Part shown: one piece after another, positions 54,275 through 64,000 of the stretch
Numbering within the stretch: the stretch's first letter is position 1
How the letters are laid out: every line of letters begins with the position of its first letter
Assembly (NCBI GenBank): GCA_945877235.1
Contig: CAMCRF010000008.1
Location: forward strand, 39,158 to 103,157
Source of the DNA: Bordetella parapertussis
GTDB taxonomy: Bacteria > Pseudomonadota > Gammaproteobacteria > Burkholderiales > Burkholderiaceae_A
DNA length: 64,000 bases
Reading direction: 5' to 3'
The notes under the pieces: model-generated
Told to the model about the DNA's origin: nothing
The model's database searches: none
The model's input: the letters and a program-made list of their open reading frames with translations, nothing else
Translations under genes and position numbers: made by a program

Positions 54275-56528
54275 CGACCGAGAGCGCGAGCCACTTACTG
54301 CCGGCTCGTTTGAACTGAACCTGGGCGCGCGCGTCTTGGCCACTGCCCTCGAGCGCGGTGACCACCCCCTCACCAAAACGCGCATGACTCACGGCCTGCC
54401 CAATGCGAAACCCGCTGTCATGGGTCTGCCCAGAGAGCCTTGCAGGACCACCCAGGTATGGCGTGTCGGCGGAGACGCGCTTGGCATGCATGGAAGCATC
54501 GGGGTCAAAACTGCTCACTGAAGAGCGACCCGACATGGAGAATCCCGGCTGTGCAGGCCGCTGAGCAATACGTGGTGCGAGCCACTTGAGTGCCCCCTCG
54601 GGCAGTTCGTCGAGAAAACGACTGCGCATGTTGTAGCGGGTCTGGCCATGCAACATGCGGGTCTGGGCCAAGGAGATGTAGAGCCGGCGGCGAGCGCGCG
54701 TAATGGCCACGTACATGAGCCTTCGTTCTTCTTCGAGGCCGTCGAGCTCTGAAAGGCTATTCTCGTGCGGGAAGAGCCCCTCCTCCAACCCCGTGATAAA
54801 GACCACGTTAAATTCAAGCCCCTTGGCTGAATGGATGGTCATGAGTTGCACAGCATCCTGCCCCTCAGCGGCCTGGTTGTCGCCCGCCTCAAGCGATGCA
54901 TGCGCCAGGAACATGGAGAGCGGGCTTGAGAAAATTTCTCCCGAATCGTCAATTGCAGCACCCGTTACGCCCAAATTGGCTGGCGCCTCAAGCACAAGCC
55001 CCTCGTCGGCGACAAAGGCTGCAGCAGCATTGACCAGTTCACGCAGGTTCTCTATTCGCTCTCTGCCCTCTTTTTCGGTCTCAAAATGGCGGACAAGCCC
55101 CGAGCGGTCGAGCATGGCGGTGACCATCTCGTGTAGTGGCAAGCCCTGGGTTTCGAAGCGCAAAGATTCAATCATCTGGACAAATCCACGCACACTCGTC
55201 CCCGCCTTGCCATCGAGTGCTGAGGCTGCCTCGTAGAGGCTGCAGCCGCGGGCCTTGGCCAGATCTGAGAGCTGCTCTATGCTGCGCGCGCCGATGCCTC
55301 GCGTGGGAAAGTTCACCACACGAAGGAATGCATTGTCCTCATGCGGATTGTCCATGAGCCGCAGATAAGCCAGGGCATGCTTGACTTCTGCGCGTTCAAA
55401 AAAGCGAAGGCCACCAAACACTCGGTATGGAATGCCCGCATTGAAGAGCGTCTGCTCGATGACCCGAGACTGGGCGTTACTGCGGTAGAGGACGGCCACT
55501 TCTGAGCGCAGGCGGCCCTCCTGTGCGAGCTGACGAACTTCCTCTACGAGCCACTGGGCCTCAAGCAAGTCTGTGGCAGCTTCCATGATGCGGATGGGCT
55601 CCCCCACGCCAGCATCCGTCCAGAGGTTTTTGCCGAGCCGGTCGCTGTTGTTGCGAATCAGCGCGTTTGCGGCATCGAGAATATGCCCGTGTGAGCGATA
55701 GTTCTGCTCGAGCTTAATCAGGTGCCGCACGCCAAACTCGCGCTCAAAGCGCTTCATGTTCTCGACGTCTGCTCCTCGAAAAGCGTAAATACTCTGATCG
55801 TCATCGCCCACTGCAAAGACCCCAGTGCTCGGTGTCGAGAGTTGCTTGAGCCACTCGTACTGCAGCGGGTTGGTATCCTGAAACTCATCAATCAGTACAT
55901 GCCCAAAGCGCTGGCGATAGTGATCGCGCAGAACCGTATGCCGTTGCAGAAGCTCCACCGACCTCAGCAACAGTTCTCCAAAGTCCACAACTCCCTCGCG
56001 CTGGCATTGATCCTCGTAGGCCTGATAGATCTCTACGAACTTGCGGTTGTAGCCATCGGAGTCATCCACGGCAGATGGCCGCAGCCCCTGCTCCTTTGAC
56101 CCATTGATGAATGACTGGACTTGACGTGGTGGAAACTTCTCATCGTCGACGCCCATGGCTTTCATAACCCGCTTAATGGCCGACAACTGATCTTGGTTAT
56201 CAAGGATCTGGAAGGTCGCAGGCAGCGCTGCATCGCGGTGATGGGTGCGCAACAGTCGGTTACAAAGGCCATGGAACGTACCAACCCAGAGCCCCTTGAG
56301 ATTGACCGAAAGCATGCCACCCAGCCGAGTGAGCATCTCGCGTGCGGCCTTGTTGGTGAAGGTCACGGCGAGCAGGCCATAAGGACTGACCTGACCGGTC
56401 GACACGAGCCAGGCAATGCGGGTGGTGAGCACGCGGGTTTTACCACTGCCTGCGCCCGCGAGAATCAGGGCAGGCTCGGCGGGAAGCGTGACCGCTTCGC
56501 GTTGTGGGGGGTTGAGGCTCTCGAGCAT
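54255..56528 (-). CDS. uvrD: DNA helicase II, UvrD/Rep family
   Basis: A 757-residue SF1A helicase: MLESLNPPQREAVTLP, Walker A LILAGAGSGKTRVLTTR, TFTNKAAREM, GTFHGLCNRLLR, DEFQDTNPLQYEWL, VGDDDQSIYAFRGADV, QNYRS, VQLMTIHSAKGLEFNVVF and RRLMYVAITRARRRLYI. The C-terminal Tudor-like end (AVSHARFGEGVVTALEGSG) supports UvrD over Rep. Removes the excised patch in nucleotide excision repair and acts in mismatch repair. Divergent from leuS (32 bases). Confidence 0.96.
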   Translation of the reverse strand: MLESLNPPQREAVTLPAEPALILAGAGSGKTRVLTTRIAWLVSTGQVSPYGLLAVTFTNKAAREMLTRLGGMLSVNLKGLWVGTFHGLCNRLLRTHHRDAALPATFQILDNQDQLSAIKRVMKAMGVDDEKFPPRQVQSFINGSKEQGLRPSAVDDSDGYNRKFVEIYQAYEDQCQREGVVDFGELLLRSVELLQRHTVLRDHYRQRFGHVLIDEFQDTNPLQYEWLKQLSTPSTGVFAVGDDDQSIYAFRGADVENMKRFEREFGVRHLIKLEQNYRSHGHILDAANALIRNNSDRLGKNLWTDAGVGEPIRIMEAATDLLEAQWLVEEVRQLAQEGRLRSEVAVLYRSNAQSRVIEQTLFNAGIPYRVFGGLRFFERAEVKHALAYLRLMDNPHEDNAFLRVVNFPTRGIGARSIEQLSDLAKARGCSLYEAASALDGKAGTSVRGFVQMIESLRFETQGLPLHEMVTAMLDRSGLVRHFETEKEGRERIENLRELVNAAAAFVADEGLVLEAPANLGVTGAAIDDSGEIFSSPLSMFLAHASLEAGDNQAAEGQDAVQLMTIHSAKGLEFNVVFITGLEEGLFPHENSLSELDGLEEERRLMYVAITRARRRLYISLAQTRMLHGQTRYNMRSRFLDELPEGALKWLAPRIAQRPAQPGFSMSGRSSVSSFDPDASMHAKRVSADTPYLGGPARLSGQTHDSGFRIGQAVSHARFGEGVVTALEGSGQDARAQVQFKRAGSKWLALSVAKLDRA

Positions 56529-56548
56529 GGGTGCATTCTACGGGCTAG

Positions 56549-59215
<2,667 letters not shown>

Positions 59216-59216
59216 G

Positions 59217-59774
59217 GTGCGACGATCGCTCATTCAACTCATCGCGCTGAGCCCCTTGGTATGGGGTGCAGGCTGTGGTTTTAAGCCGAGGCCTGTCCGG
59301 CTGAACCTGCCCTTCCAACGCATCTACATTCGAGAGGATAAGCCTCAGAACGCTGCGCCAAATAGACCGAGCCTTGATCGCGGCCAGACTCAAATTACCC
59401 AGCGGCTGCGTGAGGCACTGGGCGGGCGGCTTCAGCGTCAGATCGTGAATTCCGCGGAACAGGCTGAGGTCATCTTGCGAATTTTCGAGAGCGAGTCTCA
59501 GCGCATCGTCGTGGGCTACTCCGGCACAGGGCGCCCTCGCGAGGTGGAGTTGAGACTGCGTTTGGCCTTTCGCATTGAAGACCGCGCAGGCCGGGCCCTC
59601 GTGCCGGCCGACGAGCTCGATATTCGACGCACCATTCGAATCAATGAATCCGACGTGCTCGCCACCGAGGATGCCGAGCGCAGTCAACAGATCACCATGG
59701 AGGAGGCTATCGTCCAAGAGGTGCTGCGCAGACTCGAGGGGGTCCGTACCGATGCAACTTCGCCTCGATCCTAG
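59217..59774 (+). CDS. lptE: LPS-assembly lipoprotein LptE
   Basis: A 185-residue lipoprotein precursor: MRRSLIQLIALSPLVWGAGC, lipidated at Cys20. The mature part is typical LptE/RlpB (FKPRPVRLNLPFQRIYI, and the C-terminal SQQITMEEAIVQEVLRRLEG). It plugs LptD in the outer membrane for LPS delivery. GTG 59217 follows the leuS stop by one base. Overlaps holA by 23 bases. Confidence 0.92.
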   Translation: MRRSLIQLIALSPLVWGAGCGFKPRPVRLNLPFQRIYIREDKPQNAAPNRPSLDRGQTQITQRLREALGGRLQRQIVNSAEQAEVILRIFESESQRIVVGYSGTGRPREVELRLRLAFRIEDRAGRALVPADELDIRRTIRINESDVLATEDAERSQQITMEEAIVQEVLRRLEGVRTDATSPRS

Positions 59775-60693
59775 GCGCAGCGAGGCCTTTGAGTCGGAGT
59801 TTGCGCGGCTGCTGCCCCAGTCTCGCGGTGTCTGCGCGCTGTCTGGAGACGACCCACTGCTCATGACAGAGGCCGCCGATGCGCTGCGCAAGGTCCTTCG
59901 CCAGAAGGGCTTCGCAGATCGCGAATCGGAGGTCACAGACCGAAGCTTTCCATGGTCCTCGTGGCTTGCTCAGGCGAGCACGGGTTCGTTGTTTGCCGAC
60001 CAGAAATTACTGGAACTTCGGCTACCAACAGGCCGCCCTGGTGTTGAGGGCGCAAAGGCACTTCAGGCCTGGGTGCAAGCGCCCCCCGAGGGACGATTTC
60101 TGGTCCTACACCTACCAAGACTTGATCGGGCTGGGCAGAGCAGCGCGTGGGCGCAAGCCTTGTCTAGCCAGGCACTCTGGGCACAGATGGGGGAGCTCTC
60201 CGTTGCGGACATGCCCGCCTGGATTCAATCGCGACTTGCCCGCCAGAAGCGCACCGCATCAGCAGATGCAATCCGATGGCTGGTGCAGCAATGCGAGGGT
60301 AACCTCACTGCTGCCCACCAAGAAATCATGAAGCTCGGGGCACTTCCCCGCAGCCAGCCCGATGCCCCAATTTCACTGCAAGAGATGCAGGACGCCATCT
60401 CCGACCATGCGCGATTCAACCCATTCTCCCTTGGCGAGGTCCTCACGGCCGGTGATGCACGCAGAAGCCTGCGTGTCATTCGTACACTGCGCGAGGAAGG
60501 GGAGCCGCTGCCCATGTTGGTCTGGAGCGCGGCGCAGGCCTGTAGAAAACTGCCAGCCCGACGTGCTGGCCCAGCGCTGCAGGCGCTCAGTCGGATCGAT
60601 ACAATGGCAAAAGGCCTGGCGCATGGCCAAGACCCTTGGATGGCGCTTGAGCGCCTCGCCCTTTTTCTGGCCCACCCACAAGGCACGCGATAA
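59752..60693 (+). CDS. holA: DNA polymerase III delta subunit
   Basis: A 313-residue clamp-loader subunit. VCALSGDDPLLMTEAADALR begins the AAA+-like domain, with RSFPWSSWLAQASTGSLFADQKLLELRLPTG in two halves, and ADAIRWLVQQCEGNLTAAHQEIMKL typical of HolA. ATG 59752 gives MQLRLDPRRSEAF, inside the lptE end. Translation is probably coupled to lptE. Confidence 0.92.
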   Translation: MQLRLDPRRSEAFESEFARLLPQSRGVCALSGDDPLLMTEAADALRKVLRQKGFADRESEVTDRSFPWSSWLAQASTGSLFADQKLLELRLPTGRPGVEGAKALQAWVQAPPEGRFLVLHLPRLDRAGQSSAWAQALSSQALWAQMGELSVADMPAWIQSRLARQKRTASADAIRWLVQQCEGNLTAAHQEIMKLGALPRSQPDAPISLQEMQDAISDHARFNPFSLGEVLTAGDARRSLRVIRTLREEGEPLPMLVWSAAQACRKLPARRAGPALQALSRIDTMAKGLAHGQDPWMALERLALFLAHPQGTR

Positions 60694-60699
60694 CCCCCG

Positions 60700-61974
60700 A
60701 TGACGATTCAAGACACCCTCATCGCCCTCGGCAAAGCAGCCCGGTCGGCGAGCCGCCCTCTGGCCGCAGCCAGCACGGCACAAAAGAACCAGTGCCTGCT
60801 TCACTTGGCCAACCTGATCGAGGCCTCTCGCGATGCACTGAGGGTAGCCAATGAAATGGACCTTCAGGCTGCCCGAGCGCAGGGGCAAGATCCTGCCTTT
60901 GTCGATCGACTCGCACTCTCCGATAAGGCCATCTCCGGGATGGCCGAAGGGCTTCGCCAGGTTGCGGCCCTGCCCGACCCGGTCGGAGAGCTCGGGCCCA
61001 TGCGCCAGCAGCCCAGCGGCATTCTGGTTGGCCACATGCGGGTGCCTATTGGGGTGATCGGCATCATCTATGAATCCCGACCCAACGTAACCGTCGATGC
61101 GGCTGCACTCTGCCTCAAGAGCGGAAACGCAACAGTACTCCGAGGCGGCTCAGAGGCGCACCACTCCAATCAATTCCTGGCTGGACTGATTGCAAACGCC
61201 CTTGAGGCGCAGGGGCTCCCTCCTGCCTGCGTGCAGGTCGTGCCCACCACCGATCGCGCCGCTGTGGGGGCGATGATCACCATGCCCGAGTTCATTGACG
61301 TCATCATTCCGCGAGGGGGGAAGTCGCTGATCAGCCGCATTACGGCTGAAGCCACTGTGCCAGTGATCAAGCACCTCGATGGGATCTGCCACGTCTACAT
61401 CCATGAGCAGGCAGACCTCGAGAAGGCCGTTCGGATTGCAGATAATGCAAAAACGCAACGCTATGCCCCGTGTAACGCCATGGAGACCCTTCTGGTCGAC
61501 CATGGCATAGCCGAGCGGGTGCTTCCACCCCTATTTGAAATCTACCTCAGCAAGGGCGTAGAACTGCGCACCTGCCAAGCAACGCGGGCCGCACTTCAGT
61601 CATTCAGCTGGGCTGACAAACTCCTACCCGCAAGCGAGGACGACTGGCGCACCGAGTATCTGGCCCCCATCCTCTCCGTTCGCCTTGTCCATGGTCTGGA
61701 TCAGGCAATTGACCATATCGCCAAGTATGGCTCAGCCCATACCGATAGCATCATCACCGAAAACCACACCATTGCCATGCGCTTTCTGCGAGAGGTCGAC
61801 TCTGCATCGGTCATGGTCAATGCGTCCACTCGCTTCGCCGATGGATTTGAGTTTGGACTCGGTGCAGAAATTGGCATCAGCACAAACAAACTCCATGCGC
61901 GGGGTCCAGTTGGCCTCGAGGGGCTTACAACCCAGAAGTGGGTGGTGCTCGGCAACGGTCATATTCGCAGCTAG
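60700..61974 (+). CDS. proA: gamma-glutamyl phosphate reductase
   Basis: A 424-residue NADPH-dependent ALDH-fold enzyme of proline synthesis. Motifs: [51 protein letters not shown] and the catalytic Cys in [13 protein letters not shown]; ends [19 protein letters not shown]. Begins 6 bases after holA. The holA-proA pair is common in Betaproteobacteria. Confidence 0.98.
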   Translation: MTIQDTLIALGKAARSASRPLAAASTAQKNQCLLHLANLIEASRDALRVANEMDLQAARAQGQDPAFVDRLALSDKAISGMAEGLRQVAALPDPVGELGPMRQQPSGILVGHMRVPIGVIGIIYESRPNVTVDAAALCLKSGNATVLRGGSEAHHSNQFLAGLIANALEAQGLPPACVQVVPTTDRAAVGAMITMPEFIDVIIPRGGKSLISRITAEATVPVIKHLDGICHVYIHEQADLEKAVRIADNAKTQRYAPCNAMETLLVDHGIAERVLPPLFEIYLSKGVELRTCQATRAALQSFSWADKLLPASEDDWRTEYLAPILSVRLVHGLDQAIDHIAKYGSAHTDSIITENHTIAMRFLREVDSASVMVNASTRFADGFEFGLGAEIGISTNKLHARGPVGLEGLTTQKWVVLGNGHIRS

Positions 61975-61982
61975 GAACAGAC

Positions 61983-62441
61983 ATGGACGAAATCTGGTTT
62001 GGGGCTATGCCTTGGGTGAAGTCGCTGCATATCGTAATGGTGACCAGCTGGTTTGCAGGGCTCTTCTACCTCCCCCGCATTTTCGTAAACCTGGCTATGG
62101 TGCCTCCTGGTGAGGCCCATGTCGCCGAGCGAGAGCGACTCTTGCTGATGTCCCAGAAGCTCTATCGTTTCATGCGTCCGCTCATGATTCTGGCGCTGGT
62201 CTTTGGCTTGTGGCTCTGGCTGGGCTACGGCATTGGCAAGGGGCCTGGAAACGGCTGGATGCACGCCAAGCTGCTGCTCGTGGTTGGGCTTTTGGGTTAT
62301 CACCATGTCTGTGGACGCATACTCAAACAATTCCAGCAAGGTCTTTGCACCAAGAGCCACATCTGGTTTCGCTGGTTCAATGAGGTGCCGGTCATCGTCT
62401 TGCTCGTCACCGTCGTCTTGGTTGTGGTGAAACCCTTTTGA
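61983..62441 (+). CDS. hemJ: HemJ/CopD-family protoporphyrinogen IX oxidase
   Basis: A 152-residue four-helix inner-membrane protein. Its first helix, WVKSLHIVMVTSWFAGLFYLP, and WMHAKLLLVVGLLGYHHVCG carry the conserved His and Lys of HemJ, which oxidises protoporphyrinogen IX in heme and bacteriochlorophyll synthesis. ATG 61983 is 8 bases after proA. Its TGA overlaps the TTG start of the next gene. In a phototroph this step feeds both heme and BChl. Confidence 0.88.
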   Translation: MDEIWFGAMPWVKSLHIVMVTSWFAGLFYLPRIFVNLAMVPPGEAHVAERERLLLMSQKLYRFMRPLMILALVFGLWLWLGYGIGKGPGNGWMHAKLLLVVGLLGYHHVCGRILKQFQQGLCTKSHIWFRWFNEVPVIVLLVTVVLVVVKPF

Positions 62442-63673
62442 AGACGCTTTTGGCGGCCTTTGCCGTCTGTCCTTCAGGACTTGAGCCGCTACTGGCTGCA
62501 GAACTCGCAGCCATGCCGGGAATCACAGAGAGCCAGCCAGGCAAAGGGGGTGTCTCCTTCCGAGCAGACCCAACGGCCATCGCGCGCGTGAATCTCTGGT
62601 CCCGACTGGCGACGCGCATTCTGGTTTTGGTGGATCAGGTTCGTCTGCGCGGGCCCGAGGATCTGCTTCAGGCGGCTCAGCGCATTGCTTGGGAGAAATG
62701 GCTCACCCCGGACATGACCATCCGGGTGGACGTGAACCAAGGGCGACCGCTTCACCCGCCGATTGGCCTCGCGCTGGCTGCCCTCAAAATCAAAGATGGC
62801 CTCTGCGATCGGCTCACCCAGCAGATGGGCAGGCGCCCCTCCGTTGACACACGCAACCCCGACATCCGCGTCTGGGCCTATCTCGACGGCGACAAAGCCA
62901 CCATCTCCGTCGACACCACAGGAGAGCCGCTCTTTAAGCGAGGCTGGCGCCTTTCAAAGGGCGAGGCCCCCCTTCGTGAGAACCTTGCGGCCGCCCTCAT
63001 TCAAATGACGGAGTGGCGTGCGGGCAATACAGACCAGCCGCTCTTCGATCCAATGTGTGGCAGCGGGACCTTGCTCATCGAGGCGGCCAGCTGGGCCGCA
63101 GGCCTTGCCCCCGGCTTTCATCCAAGCAGGCCTCGGCCCTTCTCATTTGAGCAGTTTGCATCAGGCAGCCCTTTCAGTCGCGTCTCCTTGCCAGAGCTTC
63201 AACGGGAGTGTGCGCAAGCCTGGCAGCGGGCAAACCTGAAAGTGCTCCCACCCATCGTGGGCAGGGACCTAGACCCTGAACTGGTCATGCACGCAAGGGC
63301 GAACGCAGCCCGAGCCCTGCCCGAGGGCATTGCCCAGCAGCTCGCATTCTCCGAGGGCGATTTCTTTGAGGCCGATCCACCCCAGGCACTCAAGGGTGCA
63401 CATGGCATGGTGGTCTGCAACCCGCCCTATGGCAAACGCCTTGAGCTCGGCGAGGACGCACGTCGCGTCTCAGAGGTACTCAAACAGCGCTACACCGGTC
63501 AAACGGTATGGCTGCTGAGCGATGACCTCAAGTTTGATAGCGCTCTGCGCCTGAAAGCCGCCCGGCGCATTCCGGTTTACAACGGAGACCTTGACTGCCG
63601 GTGGATGCGATTTGATATGGTGGCGGGCTCTGCCCGTCGCCCCAAAACCGATGAATCCAGCCCCCAGCCTTGA
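62438..63673 (+). CDS. THUMP-domain class I rRNA methyltransferase (RlmL-like)
   Basis: A 411-residue RNA methyltransferase: N-terminal ferredoxin-like plus THUMP domain (about 1-150, PLFKRGWRLSKGEAPLREN), then the methyltransferase with SAM motif LFDPMCGSGTLLIEAASWA and catalytic MVVCNPPYGKRLELG. It matches the N-terminal half of E. coli RlmL, which makes m2G2445 in 23S rRNA; the RlmK half is absent, as in many Betaproteobacteria. Starts at TTG 62438 overlapping the hemJ stop (TTGA). Confidence 0.92.
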   Translation: MKTLLAAFAVCPSGLEPLLAAELAAMPGITESQPGKGGVSFRADPTAIARVNLWSRLATRILVLVDQVRLRGPEDLLQAAQRIAWEKWLTPDMTIRVDVNQGRPLHPPIGLALAALKIKDGLCDRLTQQMGRRPSVDTRNPDIRVWAYLDGDKATISVDTTGEPLFKRGWRLSKGEAPLRENLAAALIQMTEWRAGNTDQPLFDPMCGSGTLLIEAASWAAGLAPGFHPSRPRPFSFEQFASGSPFSRVSLPELQRECAQAWQRANLKVLPPIVGRDLDPELVMHARANAARALPEGIAQQLAFSEGDFFEADPPQALKGAHGMVVCNPPYGKRLELGEDARRVSEVLKQRYTGQTVWLLSDDLKFDSALRLKAARRIPVYNGDLDCRWMRFDMVAGSARRPKTDESSPQP

Positions 63674-64000
63674 ACTGCTCCGCGATCGACTCGATCAGCT
63701 GATTGCCAGAGTCTCGAGCGCATGCGCGAGCCATGCGCTGCCGCCAGACCGCGTGGCCATTCTGGCGGTGAGCAAAACGTTTGAGGCCGATGCCGTGACA
63801 CAAGCTTGGCGGCTTGGCCTTCGGCACTTTGGTGAGAACTATGTCCAGGAGGCCGTAGCCAAGAGAGCAGCGGTTGAAGCCGCTCTCGAGGCGATGGGAG
63901 AGGACTGCTCCATTGCAAGGCCCACCTGGCACTTGATTGGCCCGCTGCAGAGCAACAAGACTCAAACGGTTGCAGACCACTTCGACTGGGTGCACAGCGT
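63651..64000 (+). CDS. YggS/PLPBP-family pyridoxal phosphate homeostasis protein, N-terminal part
   Basis: Open to the window end; about 116 residues visible. The PLP lysine is Lys42 in VAILAVSKTFEADAV, followed by FGENYVQEAVAK and TWHLIGPLQSNKTQTVADH, all family hallmarks. Members control cellular PLP and 2-oxobutyrate balance. ATG 63651 overlaps the methyltransferase end by 23 bases. Confidence 0.93.
   Translation, partial: MNPAPSLELLRDRLDQLIARVSSACASHALPPDRVAILAVSKTFEADAVTQAWRLGLRHFGENYVQEAVAKRAAVEAALEAMGEDCSIARPTWHLIGPLQSNKTQTVADHFDWVHS

Overview
The window reads as a gene-dense chromosomal segment of a photosynthetic betaproteobacterium, most likely order Burkholderiales. The grounds are a light-harvesting LH2 alpha subunit with an Ala/Pro-rich tail, a choline-kinase-like homoserine kinase next to a BPSS1780-type membrane protein, the leuS-lptE-holA-proA, pepA-holC-valS and lptF/lptG blocks, and a double-length UvrA. 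The genus cannot be fixed from the sequence alone. No CRISPR array, intact insertion sequence or prophage is visible.

Layout. 1-2.9 kb: the end of mmsA, then a puc cluster (pucB, pucA, pucC and two tiny membrane ORFs) behind a double TGT-N12-ACA (PpsR/CrtJ-type) operator. 3-7.6 kb: glycine cleavage genes gcvH-gcvP-gcvT on the minus strand behind a tandem glycine riboswitch. 7.7-10 kb: gloA-fabI-ackA. 10-11.9 kb: btaA-btaB for betaine lipid synthesis, with a Pho-box-like site upstream. 12-16.2 kb: a PAS/HD-GYP phosphodiesterase and a GGDEF cyclase facing a family-2 glycosyltransferase and an outer-membrane barrel, a likely c-di-GMP-linked polysaccharide module. 16.2-17.8 kb: an eroded island (tandem repeat, hsdM relic, toxin-antitoxin pair, unidentified coding relic) ending at tRNA-Thr(CGT). 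17.8-21.1 kb: a periplasmic FAD dehydrogenase operon with a Tat-exported small subunit, a glyoxalase-like protein, a cytochrome c and an RHH regulator. 21.2-24.7 kb: a 2-oxoglutarate oxygenase, ispH, fkpB, radC, rpmB and rpmG. 24.7-28.7 kb: a ZIP transporter, PhoX phosphatase and an exported dienelactone-hydrolase-like protein. 28.7-40 kb: polA, glnS, a quinone oxidoreductase, a His-rich protein and tandem uvrA. 40-64 kb is mostly core: a ferredoxin reductase, lptG/lptF, pepA, holC, valS, a TusA-like protein, alaS, a hydroxyacid dehydrogenase, thrB, a BPSS1780 protein, uvrD, leuS, lptE, holA, proA, hemJ, a THUMP methyltransferase and the start of yggS.

Themes. (i) Phototrophy: the LH2 alpha subunit carries Phe44-Leu45, the pair associated with blue-shifted (about 820 nm) LH2, under an apparent PpsR-type double operator; a HemJ-type protoporphyrinogen oxidase could feed tetrapyrrole supply. 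(ii) Phosphate economy: betaine lipid genes behind a Pho-box-like repeat, plus a PhoX phosphatase. (iii) Surface and biofilm: c-di-GMP enzymes beside a polysaccharide synthase. (iv) Compactness: many start/stop overlaps, and six of nine convergent gene pairs overlap at their 3' ends.
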